A stretch of 64,000 bases of DNA from Rs1 sp029027825 (GCA_029027825.1 CP093399.1:4728814-4792813); one strand, 5' to 3'; counted from the first letter of the stretch, positions 37,801 through 45,805 are shown. Program-made: numbers and translations. The notes: generated by a model not told the origin, from the sequence alone.

Positions 37801-40011
37801 TGCGCTTAAAGTTCCGATCAGCTCTGGTGTAGTATCGTTGCTGCTATCATTGTGAGCCAGGTTGCCGATGTTGGGCAGCAGATCATCCAAAATGTCGGTA
37901 ATAATAACCGTTTGCGTGGGGGTGCTGGTATCGGTATTAAAATTATAGCTATTGCTCAGGCCCCCGGTATTGCCCGCGAGGTCGATAGCTTGCGCGGTGT
38001 AATTATAGCTAGTTGCATCGGACAAACCGTTGTCATTAAAGCTCCAGGTTAAGCCGGTAATAGTGGCTTGACCAAGTAGTGTGCCGTCTCGATAGATGTT
38101 GAGTACTTCACCAGTACTAAGGGAGTTACTTAGAGTACCGATAATTTCAGGTGCCAGATCATTGCTGTAGTCACCGTTGGCGACACTGCCGGTGTTAGGT
38201 GCAATATCATCATAGATGTCGGTAATGCTAATCACTTGCGTGGGACTAGAAGTATCGATATTTATCGTATGGCTGGTGGATAATGGCCCAAAATTGCCCG
38301 CCGCATCGCTAACTTGCGTGGTATAACTGTAACTATTACCGTCGATTAAAGCACTGTCATTGAAGCTCCAGTTGTTACCGGTGATGGTCGCTTGACCGAT
38401 AATCACTCCATCTCTGAGGATGTTGAGTGCTTCGCCGGCCGCTAAAACAGTAGTTAAAGTGCCGTTTAATTCAGGGCTAAGGTCATTGCTAAAACCGTTA
38501 TTGAGGATTGCGCCCAACAGCGGTGCAACATTATCCTGGATATCAGTAATGTTACCTACCTGGGTGGGAGCGGTAGTATCAATGTTGATTGTATATAAGT
38601 TAGAGAGAGTGCCGAGGTTGCTGGCAGCGTCAATTATCTGGGCACTGTAGTCGTAGCTGTTGCCATCGAGCAAGCCTGCATCGGTATAGCGCCAATTAGT
38701 GCCTGTGACAATCGCCTGACCGATAACTACCCCGTCTCGTAAAATATTCAGCACTTCATTGGCCGCCAGAGCTGCGCTTAAAGTGCCAAGTAGCTCAGGT
38801 GTCGTATCGTTGCTACTATCATTGTGAGCGAGATTGCCAATGCTGGGCAGGAGATCATCCAGAATACCGGTAATAATAACCGTCTGCGTGGGGGCGGTGG
38901 CATCGGTATTAAAATTATAGCTATTGCTTAGGCCCCCAGTGTTGCCCGCGAGGTCGATAACTTGCGCGGTGTAATTATAGCTAGTTGCATCGGACAAACC
39001 GCTGTCATTAAAGCTCCAGGTTAAGCCGGCAATAGTGGCTTGGCCAAGTAATGTAGCGTCTCTATAAATGTTGACTACTTCACCCGCACCAAGGGAGCTA
39101 CTTAGAGTGCCGATAATTTCAGGTGCGAGATCATTGCTGTCGCCACCGTTTGCGATACTGCCAGTCTTGGGTGCCACATCATCATTGATATCGGTAATGC
39201 TGATAATTTGCGTGGGATTAATAGTATCAATACTTATGCTGTAGGCGGTGGACAAAGGGCCTAATAGCCCATTGATACTCACTACTTGTACAGTGTAGTG
39301 ATATTGATGACCTGTTTCTAATGCGCTGTCTTGGTAGCTCCAAGTGGTATTAGACAGTGTCGCTTTGCCAATTGGAATGCCATTGCGCAACACCACTAAC
39401 TCCTCAATTGCGGCAAGTTTTTGTGATATAACACCGCGTAATACTGGTGAGGTATCGTTGCTAAAACCATTGTTTATGATGTGTAGAGAGGCTGGATGCA
39501 GATTCTTGAAAATTCCTGAAATTGACGCTTCCGCTGTTGGAGGAACTTTGGCTGGATCGCTTAATAACCTTTGGTCGAGGCGAATTGAATCACTTTGTGA
39601 CAAAGGGTCAAACCCAGCGGTTGGGTCTATTTCTTGTGCACTGCGAATGATAAAGGTGAAATTTGAGTGATGTTCTCTGAAAGGCTTTAAAAAATCATAT
39701 GGATCGAAATGATAAGTTAAGCTAGCCACTTCATCGGTATGCAGAAAGTCAAAATGACTGGAGGTATCTGAAGTTACATATTTAGCCAATAGCACTTGAT
39801 GTAAGCTTTGCTTGAAAGTCAGAGTTTCGCCATTGTAGAGTTTAACCTCCAGCGTCGAATCGACGCCTAGCTCAATATCGTCATCCTCAAAAATGGTTTC
39901 CCCAAGATGCAAAACTCTACTCACTTTGGCAGAGTCTGTGGCGACAACAACGCCTGTTTGCAAACTAACTACACCAATACCAATACCAATACCAAGCCGC
40001 ATAATTTTCAC
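31813..40011 (-). CDS. giant Ig-like repeat adhesin with LapA/BapA-like N-terminus
   Basis: 2732-aa predicted surface adhesin. Residues 1-80 resemble the membrane-retention module of LapA/BapA adhesins (VVSLQTGVVVATDS, SRVLHLGETIFEDDDIELG, STLEVKLYNGETLTF). FTFIIRSAQEIDPTAGFDP follows near 117-135. From about residue 160 come some 19 bacterial Ig-like domains of 108 residues with the pattern ILRDGVVIGQATxxG-W-F-DSxLxDGxSYxYxxQVxDAAGN. A divergent domain follows, then a C-terminal region (about 2420-2600) with several D-x-D-x-[DN]-G calcium-binding loops, as in FrpC-like RTX proteins. No RTX nonapeptide block was seen, and no type I secretion genes are nearby. Secretion by a type I system is inferred. 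Confidence 0.85.
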   Translation of the reverse strand: MKIMRLGIGIGIGVVSLQTGVVVATDSAKVSRVLHLGETIFEDDDIELGVDSTLEVKLYNGETLTFKQSLHQVLLAKYVTSDTSSHFDFLHTDEVASLTYHFDPYDFLKPFREHHSNFTFIIRSAQEIDPTAGFDPLSQSDSIRLDQRLLSDPAKVPPTAEASISGIFKNLHPASLHIINNGFSNDTSPVLRGVISQKLAAIEELVVLRNGIPIGKATLSNTTWSYQDSALETGHQYHYTVQVVSINGLLGPLSTAYSISIDTINPTQIISITDINDDVAPKTGSIANGGDSNDLAPEIIGTLSSSLGAGEVVNIYRDATLLGQATIAGLTWSFNDSGLSDATSYNYTAQVIDLAGNTGGLSNSYNFNTDATAPTQTVIITGILDDLLPSIGNLAHNDSSNDTTPELLGTLSAALAANEVLNILRDGVVIGQAIVTGTNWRYTDAGLLDGNSYDYSAQIIDAASNLGTLSNLYTINIDTTAPTQVGNITDIQDNVAPLLGAILNNGFSNDLSPELNGTLTTVLAAGEALNILRDGVIIGQATITGNNWSFNDSALIDGNSYSYTTQVSDAAGNFGPLSTSHTINIDTSSPTQVISITDIYDDIAPNTGSVANGDYSNDLAPEIIGTLSNSLSTGEVLNIYRDGTLLGQATITGLTWSFNDNGLSDATSYNYTAQAIDLAGNTGGLSNSYNFNTDTSTPTQTVIITDILDDLLPNIGNLAHNDSSNDTTPELIGTLSAALAANEVLNILRDGVVIGQAIVTGTNWRYTDAGLLDGNSYDYSAQIIDAASNLGTLSNLYTINIDTTAPTQVGNITDIQDNVAPLLGAILNNGFSNDLSPELNGTLTAALAAGEVLYILRDGVIIGQATITGNNWSFDDSALVDGNSYSYTTQVSDAAGNVGPLSTSHTINIDTSNPTQIISITDINDDIAPNTGSVADGGDSNDLAPEIIGTLSSSLGAGELVNIYRDGTLLGQATIAGLTWSFNDSGLSDATSYNYTAQVIDLAGNTGGLSNSYNFNTDTSTPTQTVIITDILDDLLPNIGNLAHNDSSNDTTPELIGTLSAALAANEVLNILRDGVVIGQAIVTGTNWRYTDAGLLDGNSYDYSAQIIDAASNLGTLSNLYTINIDTTAPTQISNITDIQDNVAPLLGAILNNGFSNDLSPELNGTLTAALAAGEVLYILRDGVIIGQATITGNNWSFDDSALVDGNSYSYTTQVSDAAGNVGPLSTSHTINIDTSNPTQIISITDINDDIAPNTGSVANGGDSNDLAPEIIGTLSSSLVTGEVVNIYRDGTLLGQATIAGLTWSFNDSGLSDATSYNYTAQVIDLAGNTGGLSNSYNFNTDITAPTQTVTITDIQDNVAPIIGTISNGGISNDDAPLLNGALSALLQAGESVQILRNSTVIGTATVTGVGWSFNDSALVDGNSYSYQAQVIDSAGNLAALSANYTVTIDTSAPTQTVNIVNITDDVSPFLGPVGHNGTTNDTAPLLSGTLSSLLNAGELLDIIRDSTVIGQAIVTGLTWSFNDSALSNGTSYNYRAQVRDSSGNLGPLANTFTLNIDTLAPAQTVTITDILDDILPSIGNVAHNDSSNDTTPELIGTLSAALATNEVLNILRDGVVIGQAIVTGTNWRYTDAGLLDGNSYDYSAQIIDAASNLGTLSNLYTINIDTTAPTQIGNITDIQDNVAPLLGAILNNGFSNDLSPELNGTLTAALAAGEVLNILRDGVIIGQATITGNNWSFDDSALVDGNSYSYTTQVSDAAGNVGPLSTSHTINIDTSNPPQIISITDINDDIAPYTGSVADGGDSNDLAPEIIGTLSSSLSAGEVVNIYRDGTLLGQATIASLTWSFNDSGLSDASSYNYTAQIIDLAGNLGGLSNSYNFNTDTTAPTQTVTITDIQDNVAPITGTISNGGISNDNAPVLNGTLNALLSAGEVVNILRFGVVIGQAIVTGTNWSYSDLGLIDGNNYIYHAQVADAAANLAVISTSYTINIDTSSPVQTSNIVSIQDDLAPIISGIANGGITNDTSPLLNGTLSAILAAGEFLNVLRNGTVIGQAVIASTSWSFSDSALIDANTYTYTTQVIDAAGNSGVLSNAYSITIDTTAPSQVVTITDIQDDVAPNTGSITSGGSSNDLAPQLIGTLDSGLAGSEVINILRDGVIVGQASVSGLNWTFNDIGLADQSSFTYTAVIVDGAGNTGTVSNSYNFNTDTVATAAPTLGIVQDNVGAAQGSLSNGATTDDAKPTVNVLLPAGAVAGDTLALYNGATLIGTHTITAGEIISGTASVEPSGNLTDATHTLSTAIIDAAGNRSPNSASISLTVDTYDEAAAFLAAVTAGAARWGGNGGAHITDPHVNVNGLPAGSVVRLYVANNQVGSTSVSVDGGNAHITASGNFSISSGQYVHATVTYNSVTRTVHTGHVFMSPNNHDISFSSPLILDLDGNGIETLNYSSGVLFDINADGKTERTGWVGASDALLVLDLNQDGVINDASELFGEHMLKQDGSKASDGFDALAQYDSNQDGVIDNQDQIYSQLLLWVDSNSDGISQANELFTLEQRGIAQLNLFSERVNQNNNGNLTALEGYYLDKYGNRQLLSDVWFSYIENNIAANQSDNLILNAADNVLAISEAINKLQLSGIDISPLQNFDYLHYYNKDASISLDDLLESNSNSEINADSAAAIFRYVFTHYSANSLLSSDDDNLASQTSETRPLYLQNLALFSTEQHQIIDALLAEIASES
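33389..39220 (-). repeat. tandem 324-bp repeats (18 units) with a 972-bp three-unit super-repeat
   Basis: Identical 20-base landmarks recur at 38725, 37753 and 36781 (972 bp apart) and 35161 (1620 bp = 5 x 324 further). The unit is therefore exactly 324 bp (108 codons), and three distinct units form a 972-bp super-repeat: about 37925-38896, 36953-37924 and 35981-36952, with a fourth copy at about 34361-35332 after two unrelated units. Stretches of 60 bp or more look identical between copies, implying recent expansion or gene conversion. Confidence 0.9.
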
Positions 40012-40455
40012 TTCAGTACTATTTAAACTGAATCCGGAAGGACAGCTAACTAGTTATTAAGTATAGGAGTCGTTGTGACTTTTTGCGTAGTCGACAAGGT
40101 TAATAAAAGTGTAAAAATTTTCTTTAGGGATTCTATGAAAAGTCAGTTATATAGAGAGGGAGAGTTGAATGGCTGTTCAAGCTTTAGAGGATAGGAGATA
40201 TAGAGGGTCGCTAATTATAAATAGCTTGGCCTGGGCTGTGATATTTTAGCGATGACCATGTTGCTGAAATAATTTCGGATAAAATTGACTGGAGACAAAA
40301 TTTAATCAAAATACTTACAATTCAAAGGTATAAGGTCGCATAATGATCAAATATTAGCCGTAGAAGGGTCATGAAAATCACGTCGTTGATCCAGAAAAGT
40401 ACGTCAGAAAAGTACGTCAAAAAATAGTTAAAAAGTTAAAACTTGGAGAAATACA
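40012..40455. other. 444-bp intergenic region between divergent adhesin and OsmC genes
   Basis: It should hold both promoters, but none can be fixed with confidence. The only clear structure is a tandem direct repeat of GAAAAGTACGTCA (40394-40406 and 40407-40419), 37 bp before the OsmC start. Confidence 0.6.
40394..40419. repeat. two tandem copies of GAAAAGTACGTCA before the OsmC gene
   Basis: Two exact 13-bp copies abut each other in the promoter-proximal leader. They could be a regulator-binding direct repeat or a simple duplication. Confidence 0.75.
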
Positions 40456-40899
40456 TTGTTAGATATAAAATTTAGTGTCCTTGGTCATTCTGAATCTTCG
40501 GCGAGAATTGCCGTTAAAGCTCGTGATTTCAATATTATCATCGATGAGCCAGCTTCCTTAGGCGGTGAGGACAAAGGGCCAAATCCGGTTGAATATTTAT
40601 TGAGCTCGATTGTTGGATGCCTGAATGTTACCGGTCATTTAGTGGCAGAGGAAATGGGCTTCACGATTAAGAGTTTGCAAATAAAAGCTTCGGGAAGCTT
40701 AAATCCTGCTCGCTTATTCGGCAAAGAGACTAGCGATCGCACAGGCTTCAAAGGAATAGACATCGAACTATTAGTCGATGCTGACACTGATGCAACAACA
40801 CTACAACAGTGGCTGCAAAAAATTGAACTGCGCTGCCCAGTATCAGATAATCTTGCGCACGATACACCTACAGCTTTGACGCTCAAACTCGCGGAATAG
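40456..40899 (+). CDS. OsmC/Ohr family protein
   Basis: 147-aa OsmC-fold protein. The pattern is EPASLGGEDKGPNPVEYLLSSIVGCLNVTGHLVAEEMG with the first reactive cysteine near 55, and IELRCPVSDNL with the second near 129. Typical OsmC/Ohr enzymes use such a cysteine pair to reduce hydroperoxides; this one is closer to the general OsmC/YhfA type than to Ohr. The start is TTG, supported by GGAG at good spacing and by the absence of a suitable ATG. Confidence 0.85.
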   Translation: MLDIKFSVLGHSESSARIAVKARDFNIIIDEPASLGGEDKGPNPVEYLLSSIVGCLNVTGHLVAEEMGFTIKSLQIKASGSLNPARLFGKETSDRTGFKGIDIELLVDADTDATTLQQWLQKIELRCPVSDNLAHDTPTALTLKLAE

Positions 40900-40906
40900 A
40901 CGTAGA

Positions 40907-40954
40907 AGCACTGTCTGAAGGCGGTAACTTGCTGGTTGCGCTTCAGCTGGTGCT
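40907..40954. terminator. possible hairpin between convergent osmC and hypothetical gene
   Basis: AGCAC-tgt-CTGAAG pairs with CTTCAG-ctg-GTGCT around a 20-base loop. No T-run follows, so its terminator role is uncertain. Confidence 0.4.
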
Positions 40955-40959
40955 GCTAT

Positions 40960-41448
40960 TTAAGGTGCATCTATTTCGTCACTGATTTTTTTTGCGCTAG
41001 CTGTTTGCTTATCCAGCTGTGTAAAATGGCTTTTAAGAATGTGATTGCTGGGCATATCAATAAACTGGGTAGCCTCAGGTACAGTCTGGTAAGCGGTTTT
41101 CATTTCCGTCGCTGTTAATGGGCGAATGCCATTTTCAGTTAATCGGCCGCCGCACACATGATCGATAATTATTTTATATTCGCCTAATATAATTTCAGAA
41201 GCATTATATTGGCGGACTATGATGGCTCCCGTACCTTTCATTCCCTGATATAGAGCCATCTTTATCAGGCCAATATCCGTTTCTAAACCGACTTTTTCTT
41301 TGTCATCTAAATAGCGCAGTAAAGTACCATCCGCCTTGACTCCAAAATGATAGTGATCATTGGCGCAGGTAATATTAATACGCTTATCACCTTCTAAGTA
41401 CTCGGCGAGGTCAACTAAATAGGAAAATGCTTGATCAATAAAGGACAT
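40960..41448 (-). CDS. hypothetical protein (162 aa)
   Basis: I do not recognise this family. The 162-aa protein is soluble with no signal peptide. It mixes strands in the first 60 residues (KRINITCANDHYHFGVKADGTLLRYLDDK) with a helical C-terminus. A GxKGTGAIIVRQYNASEIILGEYKIIIDHVCGG stretch looks like an ordered core. The gene converges on osmC with a 60-bp gap and lies 209 bp from the exporter gene. Coding likelihood rests on length and a plausible protein composition. Confidence 0.65.
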   Translation of the reverse strand: MSFIDQAFSYLVDLAEYLEGDKRINITCANDHYHFGVKADGTLLRYLDDKEKVGLETDIGLIKMALYQGMKGTGAIIVRQYNASEIILGEYKIIIDHVCGGRLTENGIRPLTATEMKTAYQTVPEATQFIDMPSNHILKSHFTQLDKQTASAKKISDEIDAP

Positions 41449-41602
41449 ATGAATTCTCTATACAACAAATTAAACAGTGTAAACGTGAGGCTTGAATTAA
41501 CAAGATAGTCAATTTCTGTGTAAAAACAAAGGTTTTATAAGTCCACTTTAATAAATATTTCGATGCATTGCCAGCTATTCGCTATGGCTTAAGCAATAGC
41601 TA

Positions 41603-41638
41603 TATGTGAAATTCATATTTAATGACGAATTTCACATA
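41603..41638. terminator. 12-bp perfect hairpin downstream of the exporter gene
   Basis: TATGTGAAATTC (41603-41614) pairs perfectly with GAATTTCACATA (41627-41638) around a 12-base loop, just past the exporter stop on the minus strand. It is a likely transcription end, although no strong T-run follows. Confidence 0.55.
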
Positions 41639-41656
41639 AGTGTGATAGTAATGGTT

Positions 41657-42886
41657 TTAGTGTCTTACTCTTTTAACCTTCTCAGCTGAGTAAACTAAGT
41701 AGAAACCAATGGCCGCAGCGCAGATAAAGCCAATAGCTAAAGGTATTGTGGTCTGGTTATAAAAGCGTCCGGCTATAACTGAGAAAATAACTGATACCAA
41801 GCTTGAGGAAGAGGCGATGATGGATGCACCTAATCCTGCAACTTTGCCGAGTGTTTCCATAGCCATTGCCGTTAAGTTACCGAATAAAATTCCGATACAG
41901 CAAAAGCATAAAAAGCTAATCGACATAAACCAAAATAATGCGGGTTTTCCCGCACTCAGTACACTGACTAGTAAGAGTAAACTGCTGAAACAGCCTAAGG
42001 CTAGTAAAGCGCTAATGGAAAGTCGATACATCCCATATTTCATGACTAGCTTACCATTAAGAAAAGAAGATACGCCCACACCTGAGGCGAGAATGGCGAA
42101 ATACAAGGGGAAGAGATCTACAATATTGTAGATGTCTTGGAATATCGCTTGCGCCATGCCAATGTAAAGCAATAATGCCCCGAACAATATCCCAGCGGTG
42201 ACCGCATAAGCCATGATCGTCGGTTTGAAGAAAATAATTTTGGAGGCTTTGGCGATAGCTTTGAGAGAAAAAGGTATGCGGTTTTCCTCGCTGAGGGTTT
42301 CGTGCTGACGAATCGAAAACCAGATGCCGATCGATACAGTCATCAATAGAAAAAATGCAAAAATTGTTTGCCAAGTAGCAAAGGTGATAATTAACTGACC
42401 TAAAGCTGGAGCAAGCATCGGTACTAGTATAAAGAACATCATGATAAAAGACATAATCCGTGCCATAGAGGCGCCGGTATATTGATCTCGGATCAGGGCG
42501 CGAGAAGCTATTTTAGGGCCTGAAACCCCGACACCTTGGATAACTCTACCTATCAACAGCCATTCAAAAGATTGGGCGGTCATGGAAACGATACAGCCAA
42601 TACAGAAAATCCCCATACCCAGTAATATAGCGAATTTTCTTCCTTTAGTGTCAGAAAGGGGCCCAAAGACTAACTCGCCAAAGACCATGCCCAATACTAA
42701 TGCACTGATGACTAGCTGGGTATCTTTGGAGTCCCCCAGGGCATAGCTTGCGGCAATAGCGGGAAAAGCGGGCAACATAGTATCGATAGAAAGTGCCACT
42801 AATGACGTCAGTAAGGCAAAAAGCGAGATAAACTCGAATGGGCCTAGTTGCATTTTTTTTGTGGTTTTGTTGAGCGGCGAATTCAT
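41657..42886 (-). CDS. Bcr/CflA family multidrug MFS transporter
   Basis: 409-aa inner-membrane proton-driven exporter with about 12 transmembrane helices. Family traits: N-terminal LLTSLVALSIDTMLPAFPAIA, motif A-like VFGPLSDTKGRKFAILLG, and RVIQGVGVSGPKIASRALIRDQYTG, which matches the Bcr/CflA RxxQGxG...RAxxRD pattern. The substrate (bicyclomycin, chloramphenicol or an amino-acid metabolite) cannot be read. It is transcribed alone. Confidence 0.9.
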   Translation of the reverse strand: MNSPLNKTTKKMQLGPFEFISLFALLTSLVALSIDTMLPAFPAIAASYALGDSKDTQLVISALVLGMVFGELVFGPLSDTKGRKFAILLGMGIFCIGCIVSMTAQSFEWLLIGRVIQGVGVSGPKIASRALIRDQYTGASMARIMSFIMMFFILVPMLAPALGQLIITFATWQTIFAFFLLMTVSIGIWFSIRQHETLSEENRIPFSLKAIAKASKIIFFKPTIMAYAVTAGILFGALLLYIGMAQAIFQDIYNIVDLFPLYFAILASGVGVSSFLNGKLVMKYGMYRLSISALLALGCFSSLLLLVSVLSAGKPALFWFMSISFLCFCCIGILFGNLTAMAMETLGKVAGLGASIIASSSSLVSVIFSVIAGRFYNQTTIPLAIGFICAAAIGFYLVYSAEKVKRVRH

Positions 42887-43399
42887 TATTTAGTACTCAA
42901 TTTTGCTGGTATATTTAGTAGATGAAATGTTGCTATGCTAAGGAATTACTGTGCGTTGATGTGTGACTTGTGGAGACGTTTTCTAGAAAAATAGACCGCT
43001 AAGGCTGATTATTATAATGAAAAAAATGCCAGTCAATAATGAAGTCTAAAGAAAGTTATAAATGCAGCTAGGGAGCGAATATATTAAATAGAAATTATTG
43101 CATATGCAATAATAAATATTAAAAACCGCTGGTTAAAAATGGATCAGTTTATAGTTTTGAATTAATCGCTAAATTCTACTCCTAAGTTTTGAAAAAGCTA
43201 GCTGGCGAGATAAATTTTAAAAATATTAGCTGTCTTCTTAATGGTTTGGGCAGAGTTTTCTGAATAAGATTAGTAAGCTAGTTAGAGGTGCTGAAGAATC
43301 CCCGATAATCACAGTTTGTAGCTAATATGTTAATCATCTAAATGAGTCGGTGAAAGGGTTGTGATAGTATGTGTCAGCCTAATACATGGAGAGAGCACC
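42887..43399. other. 513-bp intergenic region between the exporter and cysQ
   Basis: AT-rich divergent promoter region. No hairpin, repeat or coding signal stands out. An in-frame GTG at 43361 could extend cysQ by 13 residues but has no ribosome site. Confidence 0.55.
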
Positions 43400-44182
43400 T
43401 TGATTCAAGGTATAGAGCAAATAAACTCACTGGCCAAAGCCGCAGGTCATAAAATCCTCAGTGTTTATCATGCTGACTTCAGCGTTGCATATAAAAATGA
43501 TCAAAGCCCGATTACTGCCGCGGATAAAATAGCCCACCAAATCATTTGTGCTGGTTTAAAGTTAATAGCGCCCAATATCCCGATCTTATCTGAAGAATCC
43601 GCGCCTCAGGATATTGCCAATAGATTAAGCTGGTCTAGATACTGGTTAGTAGATCCTTTAGATGGCACTAAAGAATTCGTGTCGCGCAATGGTGAGTTTA
43701 CGGTTAACATCGCCCTGATTGATGATGGGGTGCCGATTTTTGGTGTGGTCTACGCACCGGTCTTGGATGTGACTTATTGGGGGAGTGAAGCGGGAGCTTT
43801 TAAGCGACAGGGCGAGGGAGAGGCAGAAGCTATTCAAGTATCCCCAACCCCTAGAATGCAGGATAGATGGCGGATTGTCGCCAGTAGATCTCATCAAAAT
43901 ATAGCCATCAAAGAGTACTTAGCACAATTTGCTAAGGTTGATCTGCTACATATGGGAAGCTCTTTAAAATTTTGTTTGATCGCTGAGGGCAAGGCTGATT
44001 TATATCCTAGATTGGCACCGACTAGTGAGTGGGATAGTGCAGCCGCCCAAGCAGTGGTTGAAGCCGCTGGTGGTTGTGTATTGGAGTATCCAAGCTTACA
44101 GCCTTTGCGTTATAATCGAGGTAGCACTCTGTTAAACCCCAATTTTATTGTCTGCACCGATACTCCGTTGAGTTGGGTTTAG
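43400..44182 (+). CDS. cysQ: 3'(2'),5'-bisphosphate nucleotidase CysQ
   Basis: Hydrolyses PAP from sulfate assimilation; IMPase-fold, 260 aa. The metal motifs are intact: ILSEESAP, WLVDPLDGTKEF and SEWDSAAAQAVVEAAGG. DPLDGTKEF is the CysQ-type variant. I chose TTG 43400 (M-IQGIEQINSLAK) because GGAGAG lies 7-12 bases upstream and family proteins start there. Intact motifs here contrast with the degenerate SuhB at 51974. Confidence 0.9.
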   Translation: MIQGIEQINSLAKAAGHKILSVYHADFSVAYKNDQSPITAADKIAHQIICAGLKLIAPNIPILSEESAPQDIANRLSWSRYWLVDPLDGTKEFVSRNGEFTVNIALIDDGVPIFGVVYAPVLDVTYWGSEAGAFKRQGEGEAEAIQVSPTPRMQDRWRIVASRSHQNIAIKEYLAQFAKVDLLHMGSSLKFCLIAEGKADLYPRLAPTSEWDSAAAQAVVEAAGGCVLEYPSLQPLRYNRGSTLLNPNFIVCTDTPLSWV

Positions 44183-44223
44183 TCTAGACATAAATGATCA
44201 CTTAATGAGTATGAAAACCGCTG

Positions 44224-44718
44224 ATGCTTACAACACTTTCAACTATTCTAAAAACGCCTAATATAAAGAGTATAGCCACCCTTGCCTTCGGGCTAGTTTT
44301 GGCGATTATTTCCAGTAGTGCCAGTGCATTTTACTGTTCTATATTTGAAGGTAAGGATAGCAATATACCCTCTTTTAAAACTGAAATTGCCGAAATGAAA
44401 AATATGGAAAAAAATGGTCGGCACATTAAGGTATTGGTACCTAGGCAAGGGCCAGTTCAGGAATTTAATTTAGCAGAGTATGTGGAAGGCTCTAGCTCGA
44501 ATACCGAATTAAAACAGAAGTTGAAAAGAGTCGCCGGTGGTACCGTCGTGTATATTGATTTGTTCCCCATTGAAAAGCGCTATGAGATTCGCATTGGCCG
44601 ATTAACAGAAAATTTTGAACAGGTGATTAGTCCAACCGTGTATGCAAATTTTTCCTATAATAATCAGCATAATGAAGTTTATGACTTGCAAAGTAACGTG
44701 GCGGTTTATTGCAATTGA
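44224..44718 (+). CDS. predicted secreted hypothetical protein (164 aa)
   Basis: The N-terminus has a positive region and a hydrophobic stretch ending at a likely signal-peptidase site (ATLAFGLVLAIISSSASA-FYC). The mature part is about 127 residues with two cysteines, near its start and near the end (VAVYCN), which could form a disulfide in the periplasm. I do not recognise the family. It begins 41 bp after cysQ on the same strand and may be co-transcribed. Confidence 0.65.
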   Translation: MLTTLSTILKTPNIKSIATLAFGLVLAIISSSASAFYCSIFEGKDSNIPSFKTEIAEMKNMEKNGRHIKVLVPRQGPVQEFNLAEYVEGSSSNTELKQKLKRVAGGTVVYIDLFPIEKRYEIRIGRLTENFEQVISPTVYANFSYNNQHNEVYDLQSNVAVYCN

Positions 44719-44854
44719 TAATGTTCGATCAATAGCTACTGCGAGCCATCCGTAGCTGTACAAGAGTGATCATTGCAGTTGACTTAAAAACCACTTTTGT
44801 ACAGCATAAATGCTTATCTATAGCTTCCTAGAATTTTAAATACTGGTAACTGCT

Positions 44855-45805
44855 TCACCCTGTTACATCAATAACTATTTCTTGAAATCTCCCGTCATTA
44901 AATTCTTGCCAATGAGTATCAATGTCTTTCATTTCTTCTTTTAACCAGGCGTGGAAGTTTTTGATTTTAGCGTATTTAAAGTGATTCTCGGGAGCAACTA
45001 AAAAATACGAATAGCCGGACTGGAAGTAGTATGGCAATGGACAAATAAGTTGTTTTCGATCTAGTAATTCGTAGATTAAGCTGTAGCGCAACAGCGACAT
45101 TCCCTGTCGGCCTAAAAGTGGCTCGATCAACATTGTCGAATCACCGACATGCAGTTTTGAGGGTTTAGTGTTAATCGGTATGCCGACGATTTCCATAAAA
45201 GGTCGCCAAGCCTTTTCAATGTCTACTCCCTCATCAGTCAACAGTGGGATATTAGCCATCTGCGATTTAATGTCTTTTGTGGTATCAATTAACTTAGGGT
45301 GACATACCGGTAATAAATAATCATGGTGTAATAATTTTGATTTATATCCAGGGTAGATACCTTTTCCGTACCTAATCGCAAGATCGAGCTTAGTACCACT
45401 GAAGGGTTCTATTTTTAATGAAGGTGATATTCGAATACTGATGTCTTGATACTGCTCTTGAAAGTTATATAACTTGGGCATCAACCAGCGACTGGCAAAT
45501 GAAGGCAAGGTGGTGATCGTCAATAAATCAGGGTTGGGGTCATCGCCTAGGCTAGCCAATCCCTCCTCAAATGATTCAAAACCTTTAATCACATATGGCA
45601 GCAGTTGTTTGCCGCAGTCAGTGAGCACTACTTCGCGATTTAATCGGTCAAATAATTTTACATCCAAGCTCTGCTCAAGGTTTTTAATCTGTTGACTAAC
45701 AGCAGCTTGGGTAACAAATAGCTGTTCGGCTGCGACTTTAAAACTAAGTGTTTGGGCGGCCTGGCGAAAAAATTTTAGGGAAGTAAGTGGAATATGCTTG
45801 TTCAT
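44855..45805 (-). CDS. LysR family regulator (GcvA-like)
   Basis: 316-aa LysR-type regulator. The helix-turn-helix is PLTSLKFFRQAAQTLSFKVAAEQLFVTQAAVSQQIKNLEQSLDVKLFDR at the N-terminus. The remainder is the effector domain (LLTITTLPSFASRWLMPKL...), close to the GcvA/AmpR subgroup. It is divergent from a small unknown gene at 45917 with 111 bp between, so that gene is a candidate target. Confidence 0.88.
   Translation of the reverse strand: MNKHIPLTSLKFFRQAAQTLSFKVAAEQLFVTQAAVSQQIKNLEQSLDVKLFDRLNREVVLTDCGKQLLPYVIKGFESFEEGLASLGDDPNPDLLTITTLPSFASRWLMPKLYNFQEQYQDISIRISPSLKIEPFSGTKLDLAIRYGKGIYPGYKSKLLHHDYLLPVCHPKLIDTTKDIKSQMANIPLLTDEGVDIEKAWRPFMEIVGIPINTKPSKLHVGDSTMLIEPLLGRQGMSLLRYSLIYELLDRKQLICPLPYYFQSGYSYFLVAPENHFKYAKIKNFHAWLKEEMKDIDTHWQEFNDGRFQEIVIDVTG

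Noticed and set aside
32743..39670. Many plus-strand open frames across the adhesin gene
   Set aside because: They recur with the 324- and 972-bp periods of the minus-strand repeats, so they are antisense shadows of the repeat units.
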